A DNA stretch of 64,000 nucleotides from NCBI RefSeq assembly GCF_001894805.1, contig NZ_BCWX01000003.1, forward strand, positions 1,032,753-1,096,752. Reading direction: 5' to 3'. Both the position numbers and the translations under genes were made by a program. Every line of letters starts with the position of its first letter. Position 1 is the stretch's first letter. Below, piece by piece: positions 42,648-51,006 of the stretch. Below the pieces are notes generated by a model. It saw nothing but the letters and a program-made list of their open reading frames with translations, was not told where the DNA came from and made no database searches. The stretch is from Rhodococcus globerulus NBRC 14531. GTDB taxonomy: Bacteria; Actinomycetota; Actinomycetes; Mycobacteriales; Mycobacteriaceae.

Positions 42648-43212
42648 CGGAATTGTTCGCTGCGACTGGGTGATCGAATCACCTGGAGACACGCTGTACC
42701 GCGATTACCACGACCAGGAATGGGGGCAACCCCTCCACGGTCGTGACGCCCTGTTCGAGCGACTCGCACTCGAAGCATTTCAATCAGGTTTGTCGTGGAT
42801 CACGATTTTGCGAAAGCGTGATGCTTTCCGATCGGCGTTCGACGGATTTGTTCCCGGGAAAGTCGCCGAATACGGCCAAGCGGACGTTGACCGCTTGCTC
42901 GCGGATTCCTCGATAATTCGCAATCGGGCCAAAATCGAGGCAACAATTTCCAATGCGCGGGTTCTCGTGAATTCACCGGAATTGGATCTTGATGCGTTGC
43001 TCTGGTCGTTTGCACCGCCCCGCCGCACCGCACGACTCGCTTCAATTGCAGACGTTCCCGCTATCACCGAAGAATCAACCGCCATGGCCAAGGAACTCAA
43101 ACGGCTGGGCTTCAAGTTTATCGGCCCTACCACGGCATATGCGCTCATGCAGGCCACCGGAATGGTTGACGATCACATTGCCGAATGTTGGGTTCCACCG
43201 GTAGTGCCGTAG
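42640..43212 (+). CDS. tag: DNA-3-methyladenine glycosylase I
   Basis: The ATG at 42640 gives 190 residues; an in-frame GTG at 42625 would add five. The Tag family signature CDWVIESPGDTLYRDYHDQEWG opens the protein, followed by LFERLALEAFQSGLSWITILRKRDAFRSAF, which holds the catalytic-pocket residues, and the late FKFIGPTTAYALMQATGMVDDHIAECW with the Cys/His zinc ligands. It excises 3-methyladenine from alkylated DNA. The start lies inside the preceding gene, as in Rv1209-Rv1210. Confidence 0.93.
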   Translation: MSDGIVRCDWVIESPGDTLYRDYHDQEWGQPLHGRDALFERLALEAFQSGLSWITILRKRDAFRSAFDGFVPGKVAEYGQADVDRLLADSSIIRNRAKIEATISNARVLVNSPELDLDALLWSFAPPRRTARLASIADVPAITEESTAMAKELKRLGFKFIGPTTAYALMQATGMVDDHIAECWVPPVVP

Positions 43213-43361
43213 TAGTGCGGACACGCGTAAATGTGACTCAGATTCCCGGTTCGGGGGCGGATAGGGAACAATGGAGGCTACGAGCCTCGCTGATCGTTGG
43301 CGGGGCGCACCGTTTTGTCGACGCGCAGTGAAGTGCAGCGCAGATCTGGAGGGAGCAGAGG

Positions 43362-43529
43362 ATGGCGGCCATGAAGCCCCGGACCGGGGACGGTCCCCTC
43401 GAAGCAACCAAAGAGGGACGAGGAATCGTCATGCGGGTTCCACTCGAGGGTGGCGGACGCCTTGTCGTCGAGCTGACCCCGGATGAAGCTGCTGCGCTGG
43501 GTGTGGAACTTACAAACGTCACCAGCTAG
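43362..43529 (+). CDS. DUF3117 small protein
   Basis: The 55-residue protein starts at an ATG with GGAGGGAGCAGAGG just upstream. It matches the highly conserved actinobacterial DUF3117 family: MAAMKPRTGDGPLEATKEGR, then IVMRVPLEGGGRLVVELTPDEAAALG. It is mostly beta strand and has no catalytic residues that I can see. The homologue Rv1211 occupies the same place. Its role is unknown despite near-universal presence in mycolic-acid bacteria. A hairpin follows the stop. Confidence 0.9.
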   Translation: MAAMKPRTGDGPLEATKEGRGIVMRVPLEGGGRLVVELTPDEAAALGVELTNVTS

Positions 43530-43554
43530 TCGGGTCCAGGTAGGAAATGCACCC

Positions 43555-43586
43555 AGGCTCCGCAACCGATCTTCGGTGCGGGGCCT
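43555..43586 (+). terminator. Hairpin after DUF3117, probable T-less terminator
   Basis: AGGC-T-CCGCA pairs with TGCGG-G-GCCT and an inner CCGA pairs with TCGG around a TCT loop, with one bulged A. No T tract follows. It may end the DUF3117 transcript or lie in the leader of the next gene. Confidence 0.45.
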
Positions 43587-43639
43587 GAAGTGTGTGTTGG
43601 TCTGGGCGCGTGTACGAGTCGAGCCGGAAGGGCAGTTGT

Positions 43640-44509
43640 GTGCTTGCCGAAGTGATCGATCTGCTGGCGTGCCCGCAGTGCTATGTGGACCAGCAGTGCA
43701 GTCTTGAACTCGATCTGATCGACCGCGCCCTCGAATGTGCCCGAGGCCACCGATTCGACATCGCCAGGCAGGGCTACGTTTCCCTGATCAGCGGTGGGTC
43801 CACCAAATTCACCGGCGACAGCGCCGAGATGATTGCGGCCAGATCCAGGCTGCTCGGTAGTGGGCATTTTGATCCGCTGATGGAAGCGGTTACGGCGGCG
43901 TGTGCTCGCTCAGGGGGTGTCGACCCTGCGCGGATTGTCGAAATCGGTTCCGGCACAGGACAATATCTCGAGCATGTGATCAGCGGACTCCCGGATTCTC
44001 GGGGAATTGCCCTCGACGTCTCGAAATTCGCGGCCCGGCGAGCAGCCAAGGTCCACGACAGAATCGGGTCGATCGTCGCGGACGTGTGGCAGCCCCTGCC
44101 GATTCGTGACGGCGTGCTCTCTCACGTGCTCTGTGTGTTCGCTCCGCGCAACGGTGAGCAGTCCCACCGCGTTCTGGCCGACGAGGGCGTTCTCGTGGTT
44201 CTCACGCCCACGGACAGGCATCTGTGTGAGCTGATCGAGTTGCTCGGCATGGTTCGCGTCGACGACAAGAAAGTGGAACGGCTCGGATCGTCCATGGCCG
44301 GACTGTTCGAGCGCGAACACTCCGAGGGTGTCGAGTTCACCATGCACCTCACGCACGACGAGGTTCTCGATCTGGTGGGCATGGGGCCTTCCGCGCGGCA
44401 CCTGACGGCGCAGCAACTCGAAGCCTCGGTAGCGGAACTGCCCGAACTCACACCGATCACCGCGTCTGCGACGATCTCCAGTTACCGCAAGGTCAACCGC
44501 GGCGTCTGA
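43640..44509 (+). CDS. rlmA: 23S rRNA (guanine-N1)-methyltransferase, RlmA family
   Basis: The GTG at 43640 after GGAAGGGCA gives 289 residues. A zinc-binding N-terminus is visible with CPQCYVDQQC and LECARGHRFDIARQGYVSL (Cys and His ligands), the mark of RlmA(I)/RlmA(II). The Rossmann SAM site is IVEIGSGTGQYLEHV near residue 98, followed by LDVSKFAARRAAKV and VLCVFAPRN. RlmA(I) methylates G745 and RlmA(II), as in TlrB, G748, the latter giving tylosin resistance; the sequence alone does not decide which. The 3' end overlaps convergent glgM by 17 bases. Confidence 0.83.
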   Translation: MLAEVIDLLACPQCYVDQQCSLELDLIDRALECARGHRFDIARQGYVSLISGGSTKFTGDSAEMIAARSRLLGSGHFDPLMEAVTAACARSGGVDPARIVEIGSGTGQYLEHVISGLPDSRGIALDVSKFAARRAAKVHDRIGSIVADVWQPLPIRDGVLSHVLCVFAPRNGEQSHRVLADEGVLVVLTPTDRHLCELIELLGMVRVDDKKVERLGSSMAGLFEREHSEGVEFTMHLTHDEVLDLVGMGPSARHLTAQQLEASVAELPELTPITASATISSYRKVNRGV

Positions 44510-45668
44510 TCGCGTCGTCGTAGACGTCGATGGTTTGTCTGGCGATCTCGGCCCACGAGAAATGCTCGATGGCGCGGACCCGGCCGGCCCGCCCCATCGC
44601 GTCGGCACCCGTTTTGTCGGCAACAACCTCGTTGACCGTCGCGGCCAAGGATTCCTCGAAGGCAGCAGGCTCGTACGCGTTGTAGTGGACGAGTCGCCCG
44701 GTCACGCCGTCGTCGACCACCTCGGGGATTCCGCCCACATCCGAAGCGACAACAGCGGTTTCGCAGGCCATGGCTTCGAGGTTGACGATCCCCAACGGCT
44801 CGTACACCGACGGGCAAACGAAGACTGTTGCGGCCGAAAGTATTTCGCGGATCTGTTCGGTGGGCAGCATCTCGCGAACCCAGAATACGTTGCCGCGGTG
44901 CGCGGCGAGGGCCGCTACTGCCTGCTCCGTCTCGGCCGCTATTTCCGGTGTATCGGGAGCGCCAGCACACAGGACAAGCTGGATGGACGGGTCGAAATCG
45001 TGTGCCGCCGCGATCAGGTGGCCGACGCCCTTCTGACGTGTGATGCGGCCGACGAACGCCACGATCGGTTGGCTGACATCGACGCCGATCGCCGTCAACG
45101 CAGACGCTTCGCCGGTTCCGGCCGGACCGGGATGCCACACACTCGTGTCGATCCCGTTGCGAACCACATGGATACGGCTGGGATCGAGCGAGGGGTACGC
45201 GTCGAGGACGTCGGCGCGCATTCCGGCACTGACCGCGATGACAGCGTCGGCATGCTCCACGGCCGTGCGCTCGGACCACGACGAGACGCGGTAGCCGCCG
45301 CCCAACTGCTCGGCCTTCCACGGACGCCGGGGTTCGAGCGAGTGCGCGGTCAGAATGTGGGGGACGTCGTAGAGCGCCGACGCCAGATGCCCGGCCAGTC
45401 CGGTGTACCAGGTATGGGAATGGACAATATCGACACCGCTTGCGGCCGCAGCCATCCGAAGCTCGGTGGACAGCGTTGTCAACGCGGGGTTGGCGCCGTC
45501 CAACGCGGGATCGGGGGAGTGGACGATCGCGTCGTCGCGCGGCGCTCCCATGCAGTGAACGTCGACGTCGACGAGCCGTTTCAACTGAGCGACCAGCTCG
45601 GTGACGTGCACGCCTGCACCGCCGTAGATCTCCGGTGGGTATTCCTTGGTCATCATCGCGACTCGCAC
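44493..45668 (-). CDS. glgM: GT4 glycosyltransferase, glycogen synthase/alpha-maltose-1-phosphate synthase (GlgM)
   Basis: The GTG at 45668 gives 391 residues. GT-B fold features: N-terminal MMTKEYPPEIYGGAGVHVTELV, HSHTWYTGLAGHLAS near 95, VVRNGIDTSVWHPG near 170, VAFVGRITRQKGVGHLI near 198, and the catalytic EPLGIVNLEAMACETAVVASDVGGIPEVV near 300-330. In mycobacteria the homologue (Rv1212c) uses ADP-glucose and glucose-1-phosphate to make maltose-1-phosphate for GlgE. It is divergent from glgC, which supplies ADP-glucose, across 109 bp with mirror-image minus-10 boxes. Confidence 0.92.
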   Translation of the reverse strand: MRVAMMTKEYPPEIYGGAGVHVTELVAQLKRLVDVDVHCMGAPRDDAIVHSPDPALDGANPALTTLSTELRMAAAASGVDIVHSHTWYTGLAGHLASALYDVPHILTAHSLEPRRPWKAEQLGGGYRVSSWSERTAVEHADAVIAVSAGMRADVLDAYPSLDPSRIHVVRNGIDTSVWHPGPAGTGEASALTAIGVDVSQPIVAFVGRITRQKGVGHLIAAAHDFDPSIQLVLCAGAPDTPEIAAETEQAVAALAAHRGNVFWVREMLPTEQIREILSAATVFVCPSVYEPLGIVNLEAMACETAVVASDVGGIPEVVDDGVTGRLVHYNAYEPAAFEESLAATVNEVVADKTGADAMGRAGRVRAIEHFSWAEIARQTIDVYDDAIRRRG

Positions 45669-45674
45669 CGGCTA

Positions 45675-45771
45675 AACCTAACCGCCCGTGGTCGATCCGG
45701 CTACCGGCCGGCGCACTTCGAGAGTGTCGCGGCCCGCTTCGCTAGCGGGACCACCGGAGTGCGGATAGGTT
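45675..45771. promoter_or_regulatory. Divergent minus-10 boxes of glgM and glgC
   Basis: TAGGTT occurs on the minus strand at 45675-45680 and on the plus strand at 45766-45771, each exactly six bases before a GTG start codon. Both genes therefore probably give leaderless mRNAs from very similar promoters, which would keep the two enzymes in step. Confidence 0.5.
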
Positions 45772-45777
45772 AAGCGT

Positions 45778-46992
45778 GTGAGAAGCCAGCCGCATGTGCT
45801 TGGAATCGTGCTCGCCGGGGGCGAGGGCAAACGTCTCTATCCGCTGACGGCGGATAGAGCTAAACCAGCGGTGCCGTTCGGCGGCGCCTATCGACTGATC
45901 GACTTCGTGTTGAGCAACCTGGTGAACGCGGGCTATCTGCGTCTCTGTGTGCTCACGCAATACAAGTCGCATTCACTCGACCGACATATATCGCAGACGT
46001 GGCGGTTGTCCGGGTTTGCGGGTGAGTACATCACCCCGGTCCCGGCGCAGCAGCGACTCGGGCCGCGCTGGTACACCGGCAGCGCCGACGCAATCCTGCA
46101 GTCGCTCAACCTCGTTTACGACGAAGACCCCGAGTACATCGTGGTGTTCGGCGCCGACCACGTGTACCGCATGGACCCCGAGCAGATGGTGCAGCACCAC
46201 ATCGACTCCGGTGCCGGAGTGACCGTCGCAGGTATCCGGGTGCCGCGTAGTGAGGCGTTTGCCTTCGGTTGCATCGACAGCGACGAGTCGGGGCGCATCA
46301 CGCAGTTCCTCGAGAAGCCGGCTCATCCGCCCGGCACCCCAGACGACCCCAATTCCACCTTTGCCTCCATGGGTAACTACGTGTTCACCACGAAGGTATT
46401 GGTCGACGCCATCCGCGCAGACTCCGAGAACTCCGATTCCGATCACGACATGGGCGGCGACATCATCCCCGCCCTCGTCGCAGCCGGCGAAGCCTCGGTA
46501 TACGACTTCAAGGACAACGTCGTTCCAGGAGCGACCGACCGCGACCGCGGCTACTGGCGCGACGTCGGCACCCTCGACGCCTTCTACGACGCACACATGG
46601 ACCTCGTCTCCGTCCACCCCATCTTCAACCTGTACAACCGCCGCTGGCCCATCCGCGGCGCCACCGAGAACCTGGCACCGGCCAAGTTCGTGAAGGGCGG
46701 CCTCGCTCAGGAGTCGATAGTCGGCGCCGGATCGATCCTGTCTGCCGCCACGGTGCGCAACTCGGTTCTCAGCTCGAACGTGATGATCGAGGACGGCGCC
46801 ACCGTCGAAGGAAGCGTCCTGATGCCAGGAGTGCGCATCGGCAAGGGAGCAGTCGTGCGCCGCGCCATCCTCGACAAGAACGTTGTTGTCGGTGACGGCG
46901 AAATCATCGGCGTCGACCTCGAACGAGACCGCGAACGATTTGCGATCAGCTCCGGTGGAGTCGTCGCAATCGGTAAAGGCGTCTGGATCTAG
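45778..46992 (+). CDS. glgC: Glucose-1-phosphate adenylyltransferase
   Basis: The 404-residue enzyme begins at a GTG without a Shine-Dalgarno sequence, in line with leaderless translation. The pyrophosphorylase motif [23 protein letters not shown] is at residues 14-36, with [15 protein letters not shown] near 120, [12 protein letters not shown] near 195, and a C-terminal left-handed beta-helix from about 290 ([27 protein letters not shown]). It makes ADP-glucose for glycogen and maltose-1-phosphate synthesis. The position corresponds to Rv1213. Confidence 0.96.
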   Translation: MRSQPHVLGIVLAGGEGKRLYPLTADRAKPAVPFGGAYRLIDFVLSNLVNAGYLRLCVLTQYKSHSLDRHISQTWRLSGFAGEYITPVPAQQRLGPRWYTGSADAILQSLNLVYDEDPEYIVVFGADHVYRMDPEQMVQHHIDSGAGVTVAGIRVPRSEAFAFGCIDSDESGRITQFLEKPAHPPGTPDDPNSTFASMGNYVFTTKVLVDAIRADSENSDSDHDMGGDIIPALVAAGEASVYDFKDNVVPGATDRDRGYWRDVGTLDAFYDAHMDLVSVHPIFNLYNRRWPIRGATENLAPAKFVKGGLAQESIVGAGSILSAATVRNSVLSSNVMIEDGATVEGSVLMPGVRIGKGAVVRRAILDKNVVVGDGEIIGVDLERDRERFAISSGGVVAIGKGVWI

Positions 46993-47628
46993 CTAGAGCT
47001 TGCTAGCGCAGAGCAGTCCTTCACCGAGCGGAAGCAACACCCGAACCAGACGCTTGTCGTCCGCGATGGCCTTGGCGGCTTCGCGGACGGCCACCGTCGT
47101 GGCATCACGGGCCGACGGGTCGGCGACGCGACCACCCGCAAGAGCGTCGTGCAGCACGATCACACCGCCCGGACGCAACAACCGGATACCTTCACGCACG
47201 TAGTGCGGCTGATCGACCGGGGTGCAATCGACGAAGACCAAGTCGTATCCACCGTCGGCGAGGCGCGGCAACACGTCGAGTGCATTGCCGTTGATCAACC
47301 GGGTGCGAGCGGGAGCGATTCCACTTTCACGGAACGTCAATTTGGCTGCGCGCTGATGCTCGGGTTCGCTGTCGATAGTGGTCAGGACACCGTCGTCGCG
47401 CATACCGTGCAGCAACCACAGGCTGCTCACACCGGCTCCTGTACCGACCTCGACCGCCGTCCTCGCGCCGAGCATGCGGGCGAACATCGCAAGTGTCGCG
47501 CCGACTGCGGGCGTCACGGGTGCGGTGCCGAGGTCCAACGCTCGGTCCCGCGCCGCGGTAAAAATCTCGTCCTCGGAAACAACGTCCTCGACGTGGCGGA
47601 GTATCTGTTCGGCGTGGGTCACGCTCAT
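46993..47628 (-). CDS. O-methyltransferase (Rv1220c-like)
   Basis: The ATG at 47628 gives 211 residues. It belongs to the class I SAM-dependent O-methyltransferase_3 family: the helical start [22 protein letters not shown] motif [18 protein letters not shown] near 56, [53 protein letters not shown] near 125-160. The Asp residues (FVDC, HDA) bind the metal used by catechol-type enzymes. The substrate is unknown. It is divergent from sigE, the same order as Rv1220c and sigE in M. tuberculosis. Confidence 0.87.
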   Translation of the reverse strand: MSVTHAEQILRHVEDVVSEDEIFTAARDRALDLGTAPVTPAVGATLAMFARMLGARTAVEVGTGAGVSSLWLLHGMRDDGVLTTIDSEPEHQRAAKLTFRESGIAPARTRLINGNALDVLPRLADGGYDLVFVDCTPVDQPHYVREGIRLLRPGGVIVLHDALAGGRVADPSARDATTVAVREAAKAIADDKRLVRVLLPLGEGLLCASKL

Positions 47629-47799
47629 GAGGTTATCGGGCCGGTCGCATTGACGCTGCAAGGCGCGCACCCTGACAGATTCTCAGGAATCCCTCAGCCT
47701 CTTCATATGGCATGCACACCGCGGTACGAGAGGGTATGTACATCGCCGGAAGTGCACGGAACATCCGGCGGCGATGGATGAGCTGATCAAAGGTGATCC

Positions 47800-47826
47800 G
47801 GGAACAAAACGCCTCGGTGTTCGGTT
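47800..47826 (+). promoter_or_regulatory. ECF-type promoter upstream of sigE (SigH/SigE pattern)
   Basis: GGGAAC (47800-47805) and GTT (47824-47826) are separated by 18 bases, matching the GGGAAC-N17-19-GTT pattern used by SigH and related ECF factors; SigE itself prefers GGAAC-N-CGTT. Transcription would start near 47832, about 25 bases ahead of the GTG start. In M. tuberculosis sigE has a SigH-dependent promoter. Confidence 0.5.
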
Positions 47827-47856
47827 GTTCGAATCATCACGTGAGCTGACCGCGCG

Positions 47857-48528
47857 GTGCGAAAAGACCAGGAGGATCCACTTATTTTCCAGATCAACGA
47901 CGAGCCTCGCCCTCGAGAGTCGGAAGTAATGACGACGGAATCGGCTGTGGATTCCGAATTGATCGGTACTGCTGTTTTCGACGCAACGGGTGAGAAGTCG
48001 GCCATGCCGTCGTGGGACGAACTCGTCCGCCAACACGGTGACCGCGTGTACCGCCTTGCGTACCGCCTGTCAGGCGACGCGCAGGACGCAGAAGATCTGA
48101 CCCAGGACACGTTCATTCGTGTGTTCCGTTCCCTCTCCGACTACCAGCCGGGCACGTTCGAAGGCTGGCTGCACCGCATCACGACCAACCTGTTCCTCGA
48201 CATGGTTCGCCGACGCAACCGCATCCGCATGGAAGCGCTCCCGGAGGACTACGACCGCGTACCGTCAGCCGGTCCGGACCCCGAGCAGATTTACCACGAC
48301 GCCCGTCTCGACGCCGATCTTCAGGCCGCACTGGACTCCTTGGCACCGGATTTCCGTGCCGCTGTTGTGCTGTGTGACATCGAAGGTCTGTCGTACGAGG
48401 AAATCGGTGCCACACTGGGAGTCAAGCTCGGAACGGTTCGGAGCCGTATCCACCGTGGACGACAAGCGATTCGCGATCATCTGGCAGCAGCACAACGCGC
48501 CGGTGATTCCGAACGTGTCGGCGTCTGA
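47857..48528 (+). CDS. sigE: ECF RNA polymerase sigma factor SigE
   Basis: The product has 223 residues from the GTG at 47857; the ATG at 47929 would give 199. Region 2 is [31 protein letters not shown] with [34 protein letters not shown] after it, and region 4 is [51 protein letters not shown]. These are close to mycobacterial SigE, which controls the envelope and heat/surfactant stress response. The genes that follow (anti-sigma factor, HtrA, TatB) keep the M. tuberculosis order, making the call secure. Alternative starts are known for this gene in mycobacteria. Confidence 0.95.
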   Translation: MRKDQEDPLIFQINDEPRPRESEVMTTESAVDSELIGTAVFDATGEKSAMPSWDELVRQHGDRVYRLAYRLSGDAQDAEDLTQDTFIRVFRSLSDYQPGTFEGWLHRITTNLFLDMVRRRNRIRMEALPEDYDRVPSAGPDPEQIYHDARLDADLQAALDSLAPDFRAAVVLCDIEGLSYEEIGATLGVKLGTVRSRIHRGRQAIRDHLAAAQRAGDSERVGV

Positions 48529-48562
48529 CGGGGGAACGTTGGTCAATCATCTGGAGGGACGA

Positions 48563-48898
48563 ATGACGGAGGCGCGGGCACCCCGCCAGTTCGGTTCGAC
48601 CGAACACCTGGCAAGTGAGGCAATTGCCGCCTACGTCGACGGAGAACTTCGCATGCAGGCCTATCTTCGGGCCTCACACCACATCTCCTTGTGTGCTGAA
48701 TGCACGGCTGCGGTCGATGCACAGCAACAGGCCCGTGGTGCGCTCCGGCGGAGCGGCGAGATGACGATGCCACTGTCGCTTGTCGGACTGCTCAGCGCAA
48801 TTCCGACCTGCACCACCAATACTGCCGATACCTCACCGGGATCGGACGCCGGTTTCGGTGCGATCGGCAAACGCCTTTCACGCCGCTGGCGTAAATGA
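48563..48898 (+). CDS. rseA: Anti-sigma-E factor with zinc-finger (ZAS) motif
   Basis: The ATG at 48563 after GGAGGGACGA gives 111 residues, 34 bp after sigE. The anti-sigma domain has HLASEAIAAYVDGELRMQAYLRASHHISLCAEC with the ZAS motif HX3CX2C near residues 38-45. No transmembrane helix is present, as in mycobacterial RseA (Rv1222). The Cys pair may sense thiol oxidation; release of SigE follows phosphorylation by PknB and ClpC1P2 degradation in mycobacteria, which is not testable here. The C-terminus is basic (KRLSRRWRK). Confidence 0.9.
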   Translation: MTEARAPRQFGSTEHLASEAIAAYVDGELRMQAYLRASHHISLCAECTAAVDAQQQARGALRRSGEMTMPLSLVGLLSAIPTCTTNTADTSPGSDAGFGAIGKRLSRRWRK

Positions 48899-48958
48899 CC
48901 TGTCCTTTCGGCCCAGTCAGCGACGCCGTGCATCCACCGATCAGTGATACTGGAACGC

Positions 48959-50488
48959 GTGACTGACGGACAGAGGGGGCATTCCGGCGTGGATACCGAT
49001 ACTTCGGCGAACGGTTCGGTTACTTCGGCAAACGGTTCGGTGGATCGACCGGCAGACGCGCCTGTACTGGAACCCCGCCCGGTGTATCGGCCGCAGATCG
49101 ATCAGGCGTCGCAGCAGGCATTCAGTAGGCCGAGCGGCGTCGACGGTTCCTTCTCCCAGGCAGCTGCCCGGAGCGTGCAGACGCCCGGTGTTGTAGTCGG
49201 TTCGCCCGATCCGGTTCTCGCAGAGGCGTTCGGTCGCCCCGAGGGCGCCACGGAATCCATCGGCCGTGATCCCGAAGCCGACACGGAATCCGAACCCGAA
49301 GACGAAGTCCCGAACGACCCGTGGCGTGATCCGGCGTCGTCGGTGGCTCTTGGTTCGCCCGCGCAGGAAACCCAACCCGAAAGTTTGCCTCCCGCACCGA
49401 AACTGGATGTCCGAGACGTACTGTTCGGGCGTAAGGTCGCGCCATCCGCGCTGGCTGCACTCGCCGGAATGGCACTTGTGATTGCCCTGGTGGGCGGACT
49501 GCTCGCGACGGTGATCACTGCCGACCGAAGTTCCCTCACCAGTTCGCACGTCACGTTGGTGCAATCCGGTGGTGGTGAACAGCCGCAATCCGACGTCGCG
49601 AAGGTCGCCGACGCGGTGCTGCCGTCCGTTGTCTCCATCCAAGTTGCCGTCGGCGATCAGGGAAGCACCGGTTCGGGCGTCGTGATCGACGACAAGGGAT
49701 ACATCGTCACCAACAACCACGTGATCTCCTCGGCCGCTCCGCCGGCCCAGAACGCTCGGATCCAGGTCATCTTTTCCGACGGCACCAAGACCGACGCTCA
49801 GATTGTCGGCCGCGACGTGAAGACGGACCTCGCGGTGCTGAAGGTGTCGGCGAGCAATCTGACGGTTGCACAACTCGGGCGCTCCGAAGACGTTCAGGTG
49901 GGTGACGACGTCGTGGCCGTCGGTTCTCCGTTGGGACTGAGTAAGACTGTGACACGCGGAATCGTCAGCGCCCTGAATCGCCCGTTGCGGTTGTCCGGAG
50001 AGGGCACCGATACCAACGCGGTGATCGACGCCGTCCAGACGGATGCAGCCATCAACCACGGCAATTCCGGTGGCGCTCTGGTGGATGCGGAAGCCCGCGT
50101 CATCGGCATCAACACCGCGATGCTCAGCGAATCGGGCGGTTCCGTCGGTCTCGGTTTTGCGATCCCGATCGACACGGTCACCGAGGTGGCGCAGGCCATC
50201 ATCCGTGACGGTTCGGTACGCCACCCGGATATCGGCGTCAATGTTCGCACCGTCGTCAACGACGCCACCAGTGGTGCTGCGGTCGCCAATGTCCGTGACG
50301 GAAGCCCGGCGCAACAGGCCGGAATCGTCGAGGGTGACGTCATCGTCAAGGTCGGGGACAGGCAAGTGACAGGCGCCGACGAATTTGTTGTGGCGGTCAA
50401 CGCCGCGTCGATCGGTCAGCCGGTCAACGTCGCGTTGATCCGCGAGGGACGCCAGGTAGACATATCGGTCACGCCGGTTTCGGACTGA
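48959..50488 (+). CDS. htrA: HtrA/DegP-like membrane serine protease with PDZ domain
   Basis: The GTG at 48959 gives 509 residues. About 165 disordered, Pro/Glu-rich cytoplasmic residues precede one transmembrane helix (about 167-190, ALAALAGMALVIALVGGLLATVI). The trypsin-like domain has the triad His in VTNNHVISS near 250, Asp in VKTDLAVLKV near 285 and Ser in AINHGNSGGALVD near 370. A PDZ domain follows (IGVNVRTVVNDATSGAAVANV, GDVIVKVGDRQVTG). It corresponds to HtrA (Rv1223) and acts in envelope quality control downstream of SigE. The N-terminus carries a 21-bp tandem repeat. Confidence 0.94.
   Translation: MTDGQRGHSGVDTDTSANGSVTSANGSVDRPADAPVLEPRPVYRPQIDQASQQAFSRPSGVDGSFSQAAARSVQTPGVVVGSPDPVLAEAFGRPEGATESIGRDPEADTESEPEDEVPNDPWRDPASSVALGSPAQETQPESLPPAPKLDVRDVLFGRKVAPSALAALAGMALVIALVGGLLATVITADRSSLTSSHVTLVQSGGGEQPQSDVAKVADAVLPSVVSIQVAVGDQGSTGSGVVIDDKGYIVTNNHVISSAAPPAQNARIQVIFSDGTKTDAQIVGRDVKTDLAVLKVSASNLTVAQLGRSEDVQVGDDVVAVGSPLGLSKTVTRGIVSALNRPLRLSGEGTDTNAVIDAVQTDAAINHGNSGGALVDAEARVIGINTAMLSESGGSVGLGFAIPIDTVTEVAQAIIRDGSVRHPDIGVNVRTVVNDATSGAAVANVRDGSPAQQAGIVEGDVIVKVGDRQVTGADEFVVAVNAASIGQPVNVALIREGRQVDISVTPVSD
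49001..49042 (+). repeat. 21-bp tandem repeat, two copies, in htrA
   Basis: Units ACTTCGGCGAACGGTTCGG and ACTTCGGCAAACGGTTCGG (plus two bases) encode TSANGSV twice in the disordered N-terminal tail; two of 21 bases differ. Confidence 0.9.
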
Positions 50489-50561
50489 GAGAACCTACGA
50501 GGTTGCTGTGAGGTTGATCCGGACCTGCGCGCAACAACCGGACACACAGTAGGCTTGCCCT

Positions 50562-50996
50562 GTGTTTGGCAACATCGGTTGGGGCGAGTTCATGATCCTC
50601 CTCGTAGCGGCTCTGGTCATTTTGGGACCTGAGCGGCTTCCGGGCGCGGTCTCCTGGGTTACACGATCACTGAGGCAGGTACGTGAATATGCTTCCGGAG
50701 CCCAGAATCAGCTCAAGGAAGAACTGGGCACCGACTTCGAGGATCTGCGTAAACCACTCGCAGATCTGAACAAGCTGCGCGGGATGACCCCGCGCGCTGT
50801 GATCACCCAGCATCTTCTCGACGGAGACGACTCCCTCTTCACCGGAGACTTCGACAAGAAGTCCCAAAGCGGTGTCAAGCCCCAGGGCGGCAGCGGTGTG
50901 AAGCCCCAGAGTGGCGCTCAGGAACCGATGTCACTCACGAAGGACAAGCCTCTCGCAGCCGGAGAGCGTCCACCGGTCGACCTCGACGCAACCTGA
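50562..50996 (+). CDS. tatB: Sec-independent protein translocase subunit TatB
   Basis: The 144-residue protein starts at GTG. The N-terminal [32 protein letters not shown] is the TatA/B helix with the characteristic FG hinge and the Glu early in the helix that marks TatB, followed by an amphipathic helix ([29 protein letters not shown]) and a disordered tail. TatB with TatC recognises twin-arginine signals such as that of the DUF1906 protein in this window. The place after htrA is that of Rv1224. The tail contains a 24-bp tandem repeat. Confidence 0.94.
   Translation: MFGNIGWGEFMILLVAALVILGPERLPGAVSWVTRSLRQVREYASGAQNQLKEELGTDFEDLRKPLADLNKLRGMTPRAVITQHLLDGDDSLFTGDFDKKSQSGVKPQGGSGVKPQSGAQEPMSLTKDKPLAAGERPPVDLDAT
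50868..50915 (+). repeat. 24-bp tandem repeat, two copies, in tatB
   Basis: Units at 50868-50891 and 50892-50915 are identical at 21 of 24 bases and encode SGVKPQGG and SGVKPQSG in the disordered tail. Confidence 0.9.
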
Positions 50997-51006
50997 GCGC
51001 AACCCG

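Noticed and set aside
44535..45773. 412-codon open frame opposite glgM
   Set aside because: Overlaps the whole of glgM and its promoter; repeats of Arg/Asp/Val codons reflect the antisense strand.
48941..50365. 474-codon open frame opposite htrA
   Set aside because: Antisense to an intact protease with a complete catalytic triad; no homology pattern seen.
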